Positions 31,301 to 41,617 of a stretch of DNA of 64,000 nucleotides are shown here, one piece after another (within the stretch, counting starts at the first letter, position 1; the number at the start of each line of letters is the position of its first letter). The stretch spans positions 27,843,223 to 27,907,222 of the forward strand of contig CAIIXF020000002.1 of NCBI GenBank assembly GCA_903813345.2. Reading direction: 5' to 3'. Position numbers and translations under genes: made by a program. The notes beneath the pieces were generated by a model. The model did no database searches and was not told where the DNA came from. It saw only the letters and a program-made list of their open reading frames with translations. The DNA comes from Owenia fusiformis. Lineage: Eukaryota; Annelida; Polychaeta; Sabellida; Oweniidae.

Positions 31301-34300
31301 GGAGTCAACTTCCCCCTGGCGTCCTGGGGCTAATCTCCTATAGGACTGCTTTATTGGCTGAGCATCTCCAGTTGGTATACTGTGACGTGCCCAGGTTGTT
31401 CTTCCCAAGTCTCCGTCAGAAGCAGCAAACACATCTTGGTAAGAGTAAAGAAGTCTCTTCACTGCTTCCTTCTGATGTTCCTGCAATCCTCCAGTGCTTC
31501 TCTTCATCAAATCTTGTAAATATTCTGGGAGCTTTATCTCCTGATGAGCCTCTGGTGCTCGACTCTCAAGAGCTGCTCCTCTCATCCCGTCTTCTGTTTT
31601 TAAGTCCAGTATATGTGATTCATCTTCCATTACTCTACTGGGTAAAGAGTGGTCTAGAGACTCATCCCTCCATGAAACTTGGTTCACTCCTCTAGTCTGC
31701 TCTGGCATAGTATACACTCCAGCTATGGAAGATGTAAAATGACCTATCAGTCTTCCTTCTCCAACATATAAGGGGAGTGGTGAGTCATTCCATACTTCGG
31801 CAGAACTCAGGCCATTCTCTGTATGAATCAATCCACTCACCAATTCCAAATCTCGTGTAGTCCATTTAGGAGCTTGTTCCAGCACTCCATCCAGGTTAGA
31901 GTCTTCTGCTCCTTCTACTCTCAATGTCACCATTTGTTTGGAGAATGGGGGCACTTCTACCCCTTCTGCTACAGTGCAGACAAGATAATCCTCTCTCCCA
32001 CAAACAAGCACAGTTGGGTTACAGCTATCCTCCCTCTCGGTATCTGGAGTCGAGACTGCAGGCTCCTGGATAACTGTCTCAGGTGCCATGTGAGAGATTC
32101 CTGCAGCTCTTCTGGAATCAAGGAGTTTTCCAAGTCCAGGCAAACACTCGCTTGGCTGGTCATCATCTTCTACATCAGTCTCAGGGACATATGTTATCTC
32201 GTCTTCATCAGAATCAGTCAGGAGCACCTTTTCCTCTTGTTCCCTTTGTTTCTCACTTGTTTCCTGGGAAGGAGTCGGTGAACTTTCTAGCCTCCTAATA
32301 CTGAATGGGGATGTCTCTCCCAACAGAGAGCTACTGCAACTCTGGACTTCTCCTTGAGTGTTTGCCTCTGATGAGTCCTCCGGATCTTGGAAGTTCATCT
32401 GCAGGGAACCATATTTGATGTTGGCTTTACTAGCCAAAAGATAATCCGTCCCCAATATCCCATCTTGGCCAATCTCTGCAATTGTGATGTCGAGGGGAGT
32501 GATTCTTCCATCCAAATCTACTTCCAATTTACATGATCCATATGATGCTAGTGGAGAACCATCTGCTTGAAGCAATACATCTTTTGCTGATTTCAACTTT
32601 GGTCTGTCTCTGTAGTAAATTCGATTGAAGCTATGCAAACTCATGAGAGAAACCACAGCTCCGGTATCTATCAAGAATTCCATAGTTACTCCACAGATTT
32701 TCACCATGGCCACTACCTTTCCAACATTATCTGCTCTCTCAGGGTTTGTGACTTCTTGACCACTTCGATCGAGGAAATGAACCGGGTTGACAGTTGAGCT
32801 ACTATTGGCCCGAGAATGGTCATTATCCCACTCTCTTTTTTTCTTGGGTCTCCGGCACTCAACTGCCATGTGTCCTGCCTCAGAGCAGTTAAAACAAATG
32901 ATCAAGGGGCATCTCTTCACTGTATGCCCTTCTTCTCCACATTTCCTACAGATGAAGGGTTCTCTCTTCTCTTTGGAGGTCTTTACAGTTCCTGCAATCT
33001 CCTTGATTCCATCCTTTAACTCCCTTAACTCTTTAGTCATTCCCTTCTGAATCCCCTCCTGCACTCCTTTCTGGATTCCTTCTTGGAACTCTTTCATCAT
33101 CTTAAGAAGTTTTTCTTCTTGGGAGTCATTGGTAACAGCTGTAATATGATGGTCTCGCTGTCTTGGCTTCAGGCCTTTACGGATACGCTCTGACTCCAAG
33201 TATGCCTCCTCCTTCTGAGCCTCTTCTATGGCCTGGTCAAGAGACTTGGGGTCTCTACGATGGACAGCTGCTCGCACCTCATCATCTGTTATGGCATTCT
33301 CATAACATTTCCTCGCCAACCTATCCTGAGAAGAGCGAGGCATCTCTGGATATGCAAGAGCAGCTAATCTCCTTATGCTCTGGCCAAGACTCTGTAATGA
33401 CTCCTTTGGCTTCCTCGTCCTGGTGTTTAGTTCAGCTTCATACATTGAAGCTTTTTCCCCTGGTCCGAATCTTTTAGTTAGTGCCTCAATCAGCTCATCG
33501 TAGGAGTGGCCTTGCTCCAGCTCTTGCACTACCTGCTGGGCATCTCCTCTCAACTGGTTCGTCAACTGTTGCCGCTTCTCCTCGTCACTCCAGCCATTAC
33601 AGTCGATGCAGTTCTGGAAGTACACCTTGTAATCCAGCCATGGTGTCTTCCCATCAAATAACTGGGTTGGCTTTATCTTAGTCTTCTTCTCAGTATTAGA
33701 TGAGCTCAGTGCTTTCACCAACTGCTCATTGTTTGATTTGCACATTTGCATGGCCTGCTCAGCAAGAAGCAGGGCTCTATTGGTCTCTTCAGCTGCAGAA
33801 TCTCTTGACTTCTCAACTAGTTTACCATGCACTCCTTCAGTGGTATCCTGGTCAGGGATAGTAGGAGCTGGTCTTCTCTCTGGGGACACTCCCACTGGTT
33901 GAGTTTCAGGTCTCTCTGCAGGTATAAACATTCGATCCTGTCTCCTTAAACTCCAAGGTTTGGACACGGGGAACATCCCCACAGGAGCCTCAGGGAGTCC
34001 AGGAACAGGACAACTCTTAGAGCCTCTCGCTTCCATCTCTTGATCATCAACAGGCATGGGACAATAGGAGGACTGCTGAAGATGTTCTACCCACTTTGCA
34101 GTCTCTGGCACCTTCGACCTCTGTGGAGTCCTAATCTCTGGAAAGAAAATTTTACTCCTTGGGTCCTCAGCATGTGTCCCTTGGATACGCTGCAATATTT
34201 CCCTCTCTGGCATCTCTGGTCTAGGGGAAGGAGACCTTTCCTCTCTCCAGGACTGTATGGGTTCTTGTAGGCGAGGTGGACTTCTCCTGGTTGCAGGCAT

Positions 34301-35236
34301 AGGCAACTGATCCTGCCATCTTCCTGTAGATAGTTGAGGGTTATCTTCACGAGTAATCAAACTCAACTTCCTTGTGGTCTCTTGCAGTTGTTTCTGGGGA
34401 GCACCTTCACTCAGTATATCTGCCTCAAACTCTTTCTCCCTCAAGTCTGTGTGACTCTTACTCGACCTTCTTCGTGGAGTGGAGCATCGAGAAGAAGCAA
34501 TTGAAGGTGCCAACTTCACCAGTGTTTCATGTAATTGGCCCATCTGTCGTGTCAAGTCAAACTTCATCTCTTCTTGGCCTTGTCGAATCTCAAGCTTCAT
34601 TCCTTCTTGAGTCTGTCTCAAATTTTCTTCTTGATGGTGAAGCTGCTGTCTTGTCTGAAAGGTCTGGGATACCAATTCATCTTTGATACCCAAAACGTCC
34701 TGCTTTAAAGACTCCACATCTTGTTCCACTTTGATGAGTTCAAGCTTGCTCTTCTTTTGAGCATATTCACTTGATGTGGGCTTCCTGGATACTCCCCGAT
34801 CACTTTTGATCTCTGTGGAAGTAACAGGCAAGGGCTGGTCCTGTCTGCCTAGTATTCCAGGAGTACGAAATTTGGAGGGAGTAAACTCACTCTGCATCCT
34901 GGACTGCATCCTTGACTCTGACCAATACCCAGTACTGTCTTGGGCCTCTCTCGGCCATGGTCTCTGTTCAGGAACATGCAAACATCTCTCTGCGCCACCC
35001 ATGGCACCATACTTTTCTGGATCCAGAACCGAGTCCCTTGGCTCCAAAGGAAGAGTATCTTGGGTCTCCAGCTCCAGGTTTCTGGGGCCACCTTTAAAAA
35101 CCACTGTGTCGTCTGGCTCCGGTGTCCTCCTGAGTGTCCTCCCCTTTGGGATACCCATTGGATCATCAATTGAGCCGCCGTGGTCAGAAGTTCTTGGACT
35201 TTTCCCTGCCTCTGACATCTCCATGCTTCTCTCCAT
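28304..35236 (-). CDS. gag-pol: Gag-Pol polyprotein of the Ty3/gypsy element
   Basis: A single frame of 2310 codons without frameshift. Order seen: a charged N-terminal region with coiled coil (about 160-245), a retrotransposon gag domain (about 520-690), two CCHC zinc knuckles (C763-x2-C-x4-H-x4-C776 and C781-x2-C-x4-H-x4-C794), aspartic protease with D857-T-G, reverse transcriptase (about 1285-1465) with YLDD at 1446-1449, RNase H (from about 1585), and integrase with an N-terminal His/Cys zinc region (about 1830-1872). Integrase catalytic residues are D1961 and E1997, 35 residues apart, with the first aspartate at D1901. A GPY/F module lies near 2137, followed by a basic tail. The protein assembles particles, copies the RNA and integrates the cDNA. 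Gag and Pol are fused, so their ratio must be set without frameshifting. The start is the first in-frame ATG after the primer-binding site. All catalytic motifs look intact. No chromodomain or envelope was recognised. Confidence 0.97.
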   Translation of the reverse strand: MERSMEMSEAGKSPRTSDHGGSIDDPMGIPKGRTLRRTPEPDDTVVFKGGPRNLELETQDTLPLEPRDSVLDPEKYGAMGGAERCLHVPEQRPWPREAQDSTGYWSESRMQSRMQSEFTPSKFRTPGILGRQDQPLPVTSTEIKSDRGVSRKPTSSEYAQKKSKLELIKVEQDVESLKQDVLGIKDELVSQTFQTRQQLHHQEENLRQTQEGMKLEIRQGQEEMKFDLTRQMGQLHETLVKLAPSIASSRCSTPRRRSSKSHTDLREKEFEADILSEGAPQKQLQETTRKLSLITREDNPQLSTGRWQDQLPMPATRRSPPRLQEPIQSWREERSPSPRPEMPEREILQRIQGTHAEDPRSKIFFPEIRTPQRSKVPETAKWVEHLQQSSYCPMPVDDQEMEARGSKSCPVPGLPEAPVGMFPVSKPWSLRRQDRMFIPAERPETQPVGVSPERRPAPTIPDQDTTEGVHGKLVEKSRDSAAEETNRALLLAEQAMQMCKSNNEQLVKALSSSNTEKKTKIKPTQLFDGKTPWLDYKVYFQNCIDCNGWSDEEKRQQLTNQLRGDAQQVVQELEQGHSYDELIEALTKRFGPGEKASMYEAELNTRTRKPKESLQSLGQSIRRLAALAYPEMPRSSQDRLARKCYENAITDDEVRAAVHRRDPKSLDQAIEEAQKEEAYLESERIRKGLKPRQRDHHITAVTNDSQEEKLLKMMKEFQEGIQKGVQEGIQKGMTKELRELKDGIKEIAGTVKTSKEKREPFICRKCGEEGHTVKRCPLIICFNCSEAGHMAVECRRPKKKREWDNDHSRANSSSTVNPVHFLDRSGQEVTNPERADNVGKVVAMVKICGVTMEFLIDTGAVVSLMSLHSFNRIYYRDRPKLKSAKDVLLQADGSPLASYGSCKLEVDLDGRITPLDITIAEIGQDGILGTDYLLASKANIKYGSLQMNFQDPEDSSEANTQGEVQSCSSSLLGETSPFSIRRLESSPTPSQETSEKQREQEEKVLLTDSDEDEITYVPETDVEDDDQPSECLPGLGKLLDSRRAAGISHMAPETVIQEPAVSTPDTEREDSCNPTVLVCGREDYLVCTVAEGVEVPPFSKQMVTLRVEGAEDSNLDGVLEQAPKWTTRDLELVSGLIHTENGLSSAEVWNDSPLPLYVGEGRLIGHFTSSIAGVYTMPEQTRGVNQVSWRDESLDHSLPSRVMEDESHILDLKTEDGMRGAALESRAPEAHQEIKLPEYLQDLMKRSTGGLQEHQKEAVKRLLYSYQDVFAASDGDLGRTTWARHSIPTGDAQPIKQSYRRLAPGRQGEVDSQVQDLLKRGVIEDSQSPWSSPIVLVKKKDGTWRLCVDYRKLNSVTKKDAFPIPNIAETLDLMGACDYFSSLDLCSGYWQLEVDPADREKTAFSVRGGQYQWVVMPFGLTGAPSTFSRLMEKVLHGLTLRTSLVYLDDVITYADKFEVAVERLQEIFGRFREAGLRLKPSKCSLFRRQVEFLGYIVSRDGVTPNPAKVEQILQYPMPNTLKQVRQFLGGVSYYRRHIKDFAHIAGPLHDLTKKNAVFIWTHDCQKAMDELKQRLVTAPIMGYPQNGCTYILDTDASLEAIGAVLSQEQDGEEKVLYYASKRLNRQERNYCVTRRELLAVVNYTKYFKQYLYGVRFRLRTDHSSLRWLVNFKEPEGQLARWIQSLQEFQYEVEYRPGEKHQNADLMSRVPCKQCSHCNGQCVTTEADDTLDDVVLAVSLKPEWTLERIAEAQRQDVNLAPLLKLFESGKAQIPWEQISSKSTVTKSLWNQWDRLRMEKGVLCRLWESEDGSKQQYQVVTPAVLQPRILELSHSAKTAGHYGVKRTLARCRERFYWVELSSDVRSYCRACQICSSRRNPRPTRKAPLQQVRVGAPMERWGIDVLGPFPMTPRGNTVLLVCVDHFTKWPEVFPLPDQKAPTVASKLVDEVCCRWGIPKQLHSDQGRNFESAVFGEVCKLMGVEKTRTTPFHPESNGLVERYNGTLVDNIVKLLAPAYEQEDWDLQVPIALMAYRTSVHEVTGETPSMMMVGREMCAPMEQMIETPVLPPLETDYALSLRQRMEVVHERARTQLDLASERQKSRYNRSADQREYQLGDPVWLRNKQRRVGKSPKLQPRWIGPYQIVGRLSPVIYRIKEKKTGKPKVVHQNLLKPFECKLPATWSRWILADEEPECASLPEQPLTDLKRIEDETLSLRKRKMDSESLSSPSPKKVKPKVRRKKANEGKVVESKSSFREELPRNSEDSSMDDHERSELQQSSREKKPPRPTRRRHVPTYLKDYSCVVSAPADIQD

Positions 35237-35254
35237 CTCTAGGAACAGTGAAAA

Positions 35255-35272
35255 ATCCCACCGCTGCCACCA
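35255..35272 (-). promoter_or_regulatory. Primer-binding site for tRNA-Leu
   Basis: The plus strand reads ATCCCACCGCTGCCACCA, one base outside the 5' LTR. This is the 3' end of a eukaryotic tRNA-Leu (AAG/CAG type) including its CCA. The element transcript is therefore complementary over 18 bases and would prime minus-strand DNA synthesis there. The match to tRNA-Leu is from recalled tRNA sequence. Confidence 0.85.
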
Positions 35273-35273
35273 A

Positions 35274-37272
35274 TGTCGCGCGCCAGACTCCCGCCGAGTA
35301 CCTGTACTCCCTCGGAGAAGGTCTGGTGGCGATGATAAGGGATTCGGAGGTGTTTCTCACGGGCGCCGAGCTTGTTTGGTGCTTCGGCTGTCACTGAGCT
35401 AGGAGATGGAGAACACAGGAATATACAAAACAATCAATTACAGGATTTTTAACAATCTATTCAACACAATAATCACAATAAATTTCAAAGTGTCCTTTAA
35501 TAAAGCCTTTATGGCCAATAACTCAAATGCAAATGTCTCTATATATATACAAGGGTCCAAAACACTCTGGCTCTGAGTTATCTGTCTCTACTCTAATCTG
35601 CAATACTCTGCTCTCTACTCTGCTTGTCTCTGCTCTGCTGTACTCTGATATACTCGGCTCTGCTCTCTGCTATGCTCTGCTCTCTGCAATACTCTGCTTG
35701 TCTACTCCGCTCTGCGCTGCTTGAAAAGAGCTCTCCCTCTTGAGCTATCTCGTCTTTGGGAAGGAGCCCTGGCTCCGGAAGTAACCTCTGCTTCGGGAGT
35801 CGCCTTGTCACGGGAGTAACCACCTTTAAACTCTCCTCAAAAGAGTGCTTTCACTCTATGAGCTACACTGTCTCTTGGAAGGAGTCCAGGCTCCGAGAGT
35901 AACCTCTGCTCTTGGAGTCACCACTTCTCAGGATATACCTCTCTACAACCTCTGCTCAATTCACTCTTGAGCTACACTGTCTCTTGGAAGGGGTCCAGGT
36001 TCCGGGAGTATCCTCTGCTCTTGGAGTCGTCACTTCTCAGGAGAAACCTCTGCTCTCCAACGAGATCCACACACTGGGAGTACCTCAGCCCCGGGAATCG
36101 CCTCGTCTCAGGAGTAACCTCTACTCTTGAACGAGATCCACACACTGCTAGTACCTCAGCCCCGGGAATCGCCTCGTCTCAGGAGTAACCTCTACTCAAA
36201 GAGTGCTCTCACTCAATGAGCTATACTGTCTCCAAAGAGTAACTTCTACTCAAAAAGTGCTCTCACTCAATGAGCTACACTGTCTCCAAAGAGTAACCTC
36301 TGCTCTCGGAGTCACCGCTTCGCAGGAGCAACCTCACTACAACCTCTGTAGAGAATAACAACTCTAGAATGTCGATCAAAGGATGAGATTAGACAAAGCT
36401 GTTACCTCTCGCCCTTGGAGCACCTCAGTTCCGGTAATGTAACCTTGGCTCCGATGAGAGTAAACCTTCCTCAACATACAACCCTGGGTGAGAGTCAGAT
36501 CGCCTCGTCAAAGTAGGAGCATTTATAGCTTGGAGGGGTAATGACCAGGAGCCACCAATACTCAGAGCAGAATGACTCACGAATATCGATCAAAGAAATG
36601 AGATTAGACAGAGCCAAATCTACTCAGAGAATCTGGAGCTCAAAACTTCTCAAAATGACGTCACTTCCTTCAAAATCAAAGATGGCCGACCGCCGGGAAT
36701 TGTGGGAACAAGAAAGCAAGATGGCGGACAGCTAATTACCCATTTTATGCCAACCTCAATCAAGAAAATGGCTAACTCACCAAAACACTGGCTGTTGTCT
36801 TGTATTTTCTTCAATAGTCGCACCAAATACAATCTGCATCTAACGATTACTGCAACTAATCCAATATATCCAAAATAATGCTCCAATAAGTCCACAGATT
36901 AAATAAAACACGCTTGCACATAAATAAATCCAAACTGACGAGGTCTTGTATCTTCAAGATCTTAGTTTACTCTGATTCACGTGGTTAATTGCAAACAATA
37001 AAATCCAGACACCTCAAGTTGCATCATGGGAAAACTACAACTTAAGTTGGAGGGAAATTCAAATAAAAGAATCTGATTGGCTGATCACCGGTTGCTGGGT
37101 ACTTATTATTCTAATTTATTCCACTACAGTCTGCTGATCAGTAAACATCCCAGTGCCTACGTGACATTCTGCATGTACACATTTGAGCCATCAAACTCTC
37201 TGAAAGAGTCGACTGACTCCAAATATAAAAGTACAAAATTAAAACAAAAATGAAACTCACAATTTTGTCACA
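35274..37272 (-). repeat. 5' LTR (1999 bp)
   Basis: Same length and ends as the 3' LTR, adjoining the primer-binding site. The differing bases are at 36064, 36396 and 36408. It should carry the promoter and the transcript start for gag-pol, but no core promoter was assigned with confidence. Confidence 0.97.
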
Positions 37273-37679
37273 ATACTTATATAAAAAGACGAGATAACAA
37301 TGAGCGACAATAACCATATATTAAGATCAGAAATACACCAAACAGGAAATGAAAAAACATGTGGATTCTAGAGTTTTTTTGAACTTATGACAGAGTTTTG
37401 CTTTAACCTTCAATCAGTTAAAAAATTATAAAAATTGTCTGAATCAAAAATTGTGGTCATAAAAAGATTTTTCTCTATTTCTGGAAATGAATTCAAATTT
37501 TCAACGCTCCTATCATTTAAAGCAGTATGTTGGGCACATTTTCTGAAAAATTCTATATATTCAGTTTAGTGAACTTTCCGAAACGCTAACTTTTAACTTT
37601 TTTCAGTCACATTTTCAGATGGCTGAAAAAAGCTATTTCAGCATGGTTATCAAAGTTATTATTTCAGCAAGTTATCAAA

Positions 37680-38145
37680 AGTCCAAATCTGACTTTAGAT
37701 TTGAGAATTGACCTTCAATAACCTTCTCAAGATCACAAAAGGTAAAAAAGGTGTATTTTCAACTTGCTTCAAATTGACCAATTCTTTTTTCAAAATCATT
37801 TACAAGTTCTAAAAATTCAAAGCTGACTTTAGATTTGACCTTCAAAGTGACGTTCAAGTTCTCAAAACTTCAATTCTGACTAGATTTGACCCTAAATGAC
37901 ATCCTCAAGGTCAAAAAAGATCAGACCTTCAATGACCTTTTCAAGGTCAAAAAGGTCTGTTTTCAACTTGCTTCAAATAGACGACCAATTTACAAAATCG
38001 ACTCCAAGTTCTCAGAAGTTCAAATCTGATTTTAGATTTAAGTTTTCACCTTCAATGACCTTCTCAGGGTCGATCAAAAAATGTATTTTTTACTTGTTTC
38101 AAATTTCACCAAAGATCTAAGAAATTCAAAATCTGACTGAACTAA
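37680..38145 (+). repeat. Degenerate tandem repeat with CTGACTTTAGATTTGACC and TTCTCAAGGTCAAAAA
   Basis: Blocks of CTGACTTTAGATTTGA, GACCTTCAATGACCTT, CTCAAGGTCA and TCAACTTGCTTCAAAT recur four to five times with spacings from about 50 to 150 bases. It has no coding value. The preceding 37273-37680 is featureless. Confidence 0.6.
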
Positions 38146-39330
38146 TAATATTGTTAGCAAGTTGGTGGTGACATTTTGTCATGTTAATGCCTTGTCTGAT
38201 GGTTGTTTTTTCTTTGACCTTACCGCTGGATATAATAAAATTTTAGGAAGATAATGATAACGATTTTTCTCAATTATTCATAAATTCGACCAAATCTTGA
38301 TGGTTGTTTTATAAGCAACTGAGCTATATCTAACTACAAGAAATAGAATTTTAACTGTAGTCGTAATTAGTCAAGGAAGAGCAATAGACCCTCATTTATT
38401 GATAATATTCACCGCGGAATAAATGTCCATATCTCAAAACGTATTGAGACATTTTTTCTGAAAAACTAGCATAATTTAAGCATATGTCATTCTATTATAA
38501 AAGTGATTCATTTGTACCATGCATCTCATTAATAGCTGAAAAACAATACAAAACGTCGATACACTGATTACATAATTTTTTGGTATTGATAAGAAAAATA
38601 ACCTCTAACTTATAGCTTAAAAACCTAAATCATACATATGTAGGTATGTTAATATTAGATTAAATATCGCTGCGCTATAGTGTGCTACCAGCTCCTTTAT
38701 TTTAGTTGTCCTAGAGATTTCATACCATGGACTATTAAGAGAAAAATAGTACTGATATCTATTCTCTGAGTGATGATTCCCAGGGTGCTAGGCTCTCAGT
38801 AAAAAAAAATATTTGAAACTATTGAGATCAAATGGTTAATTCTAAATTGGTTACATGAATTCCCGGCATAATTACTTATCATTTAAGCTCCAAAATTTAA
38901 CATTTATTTTTAACGGTTATTCGTGTTCGTTTTGGAGGACCCACGCACATCGTGTTTTGTGTGTTTGTTTGTATCCCCGGGCTTGTATCACAAATTGGAG
39001 GCAGTGACGTCCTCACCAGTCTCATGAAGGACCGTTCTATTGAATTGACCTGTATGCTTCTAGCAGCCGTAATTGTATAGTTTCTAAAGACTGCCAAGAT
39101 TAGAGCACCAACGAATATTTTGGTCAAAGGATTGGCATCGATATGGAGAACTGAATTCAACAATATTTTAAACCAATCATTGAAAACATTCTGGAGATAA
39201 ACACGGTATTTTATGTAATGTTGACTGATTGACAACAATTTAATGCGAAAATTATTTAGAAATATTTTATATAACTGTTTTTGTTAACATTTTTTTAAAA
39301 TTGTTTTTGCTCCTTTCTACCAATTCTGGA
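38146..39330. other. No recognised gene
   Basis: AT-rich. It contains one copy-like fragment (GGTGGTGACATTTTG at about 38164) of the dispersed module found at 47.7-50.9 kb. A 113-codon minus-strand frame at 38897-39238 shows no domain. Confidence 0.4.
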
Positions 39331-39331
39331 G

Positions 39332-39945
39332 AATGAAACAAAATGTCTTTCCGAACCTTGTTGGAACAAATAGCATATAAGGTAAACCTTTTATTTCATT
39401 AACTTTTTTAAAATCAACCAAAATTTCCTTTGTAAAATTACAATATTGAGAGACCTAAACATATTGTATTTATGTCGTTTTGTTCCAACGAGGTTCGGAA
39501 AGATGTTTTATTTCACTCTCGCTGGTGATCCACTCGATTACGCTGGTTACCGAAACGATTCGTTTTGGTAGCAAAATGTCGGAACATCGAAGGTACGATT
39601 TTTCTCTTTTCCTTATTTCACACGTTGTAGGCAGAATTCCCACGACATTTTTAACACAAACGTGTATCAGTATCATATGTTTAAGAAAATGTACATATGT
39701 GCGAACAAATAGTTCAGAAGACAACAGAATCGTCGATTTAATTCTTCATTTAAGTTACATAAACGGTTTTTCGAAAAACAGTAAAGATCTGCACTTTTAA
39801 CCCAAACCGTTTATGTAACTTAAGTGAGGGAGTAAATCGACGATTCCGTTGTCTTCTGAGCTATTTTTCGCAAACATGAACATTTTCTAAAACATGTGAT
39901 ACTGATACACGTTTGTGAGAAAAACGTCGTGGGGATAAAAAAAAG
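39332..39945. repeat. Nested inverted repeats
   Basis: Outer pair: CTTTCCGAACCTTGTTGGAA (about 39347) against TTCCAACGAGGTTCGGAAAG (about 39483). Second pair: about 39630-39770 against 39800-39945, sharing AAGTTACATAAACGG, GTCTTCTGA and CACAAACGTGTATCAGTATC-like strings in inverse order. Part matches the repeat at 9085-9235. It is probably several overlapping foldback elements. Confidence 0.55.
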
Positions 39946-40540
39946 TTCTCCATATCGATACCACTCCTTTCAATGCTTTAACACACCGTACATTATCGTA
40001 ATTGTGTTTTGACGACCGAAAATTACGCTGCGGTCTAGAGTGAACTGGAAACGCTGCGGTAGTCTAGATCTGTTTAGGAAATATATAGCTTGACTTTCCT
40101 TTTCAGGAAGAGAAAGAAAAGATAAATTATACCCATTGGCATCAAAAGAAGAAAGATCGTCTAATGTAGGCTTAGTCGGCTAGTTGCATGTTTAGCACCA
40201 CCAGGTTGGGACGTTTCAATTTGCCTAACAAGCACAACACTTTTTGAGAGATACATGTATATTCAATTCCGAACTCTTCTCGAATAATCTGAAAATAATA
40301 TCAAAATAAAATGGTAAGAGCGTTTCTAAAATTGTGTCCTAAATCGACGGAGCGTTTCGAGGAAAACAAGCCAATGAAGCGATTTCTTGAGAACAAGTAA
40401 TCACGGTGTCCAACCCAAACGCTCTTACATGCATGACGGAGCGTTTCATTCACGCGGAAACGCTGTGGGTGAAATAAAATGGCGACTAATGAAGATCCCA
40501 TTATGACCAAAAGTACTGTTTCACTCGTTTCTCTTACATA

Positions 40541-41617
40541 GTACCCCGGACAGGTTGTATGATGCAGTCGTTTTTTTACTCTATATTTGCAATAGAACAA
40601 CCATTTTTATTGAAATTTTCAAGATTTATTCTAAAGACAATTTCCAACATGGAAAATAAATATTTTATCAAAATTTCCAATTTTATGATTTTGACAGACT
40701 TTTTTCAAAAACACTACACTTAAGTAAAATACAGGTTTTTGCTTGAACAATTGAACTTTTAACGTCATTTCGAATATTGTCTGGCTATGGAATTTCCGGC
40801 CGCCTCAAGTCTTTCCAGATTAATGGCTGATTATTGTTATTCACTTGAGTCATATTCAATATTATTACAGTGCATTAGGCCAATATAAAATTGTTGCTCT
40901 GGGCCTCGTTTTGTGAAGCGTTCCCTAGATTGAGCCCAGATAGAGGAGGTCAGTCTTCTTGTCCACAGACATGAGTTCAACCCGGTCACTGTTCAATACT
41001 GTTCAAAATAAAGTAAAACATTACGAATCTCCTATTTGAAGTATTCTTGACATTAAATCCTTCAGAGATGTTAATACAGCTGTGTCAAATTTTATCATGA
41101 AATTGTCAGGGAGACCTGACATTTTAAAAGCATGGCACAATTTATGTGCCACGGGCTCTTATGCTGAGTGACGGTGGCGGAGAAATCCAGTGGAGAAAAA
41201 GGTGCGTTTTCAGAGAAAACGTGACCCAGAATGACAAGTTTTTCATTGGCCTAATGCACTGTAATAATATTAGGCCTATTGAATATGACTAAAATGAATA
41301 ACAATGATCAGCCATAATTAATATGGCATCAAATACATCTGGAAAGACTTTAGGCTGTCAAAAGTCCAATAGCTAGACAATCTTTGAAATGACGTCAAAA
41401 GTTCAATTGTTTAAGCAAAAACCTGTATTTTATTGACAGTGTAGTGTTTTTGAAAAAAGCCCACCAAAATCATAAAATTGGAGATTTTGACAAAATATTT
41501 ATTTTCCATGTTGGAAATTGTCTCCAGAATAAAATATGAAAATTTCAATAAGAATGGTTGTTCTATTGCAAATATAGAGTAAAAAAACGACTGCATCATA
41601 CAACCTGTCCGGGGTAC
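40541..41617. mobile_element. 1077-bp foldback element with TA target duplication
   Basis: Ends are GTACCCCGGACAGGTTG and its inverse, with TA directly outside each (40539-40540 and 41618-41619). Arms of about 345-375 bases (40541-40884 and 41244-41617) match inverted throughout, for example TGCAATAGAACAACCATT. The centre (40885-41243) is unrelated sequence. A TA target site suggests the Tc1/mariner superfamily. No transposase is seen. Confidence 0.75.

Larger units (their letters stand above)
26099..37272 (-). mobile_element. Complete Ty3/gypsy LTR retrotransposon
   Basis: An 11,174-bp element on the minus strand: 5' LTR (35274-37272), tRNA-Leu primer-binding site, a single gag-pol frame, polypurine tract and 3' LTR (26099-28097). 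ATAC lies directly outside both ends (26095-26098 and 37273-37276) as the target duplication. The domain order protease, reverse transcriptase, RNase H, integrase defines the Ty3/gypsy (Metaviridae) type. No envelope frame is seen between gag-pol and the 3' LTR. An open frame and nearly identical LTRs indicate a recent insertion that may still be competent. Confidence 0.97.

Noticed and set aside
28515-35402. Many plus-strand open frames of 60-208 codons across the retrotransposon
   Set aside because: All lie antisense to the gag-pol frame and are by-products of its composition.
26352-36895. Short open frames repeated in both LTRs (for example 26352-26549 and 35527-35724)
   Set aside because: Identical because the LTRs are identical. 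They are Ser/Leu-rich translations of CTCTGCT repeats.
38897-39238. 113-codon minus-strand frame with a basic C-terminus
   Set aside because: No conserved motif recognised, and it lies among inverted repeats. Kept as non-coding.
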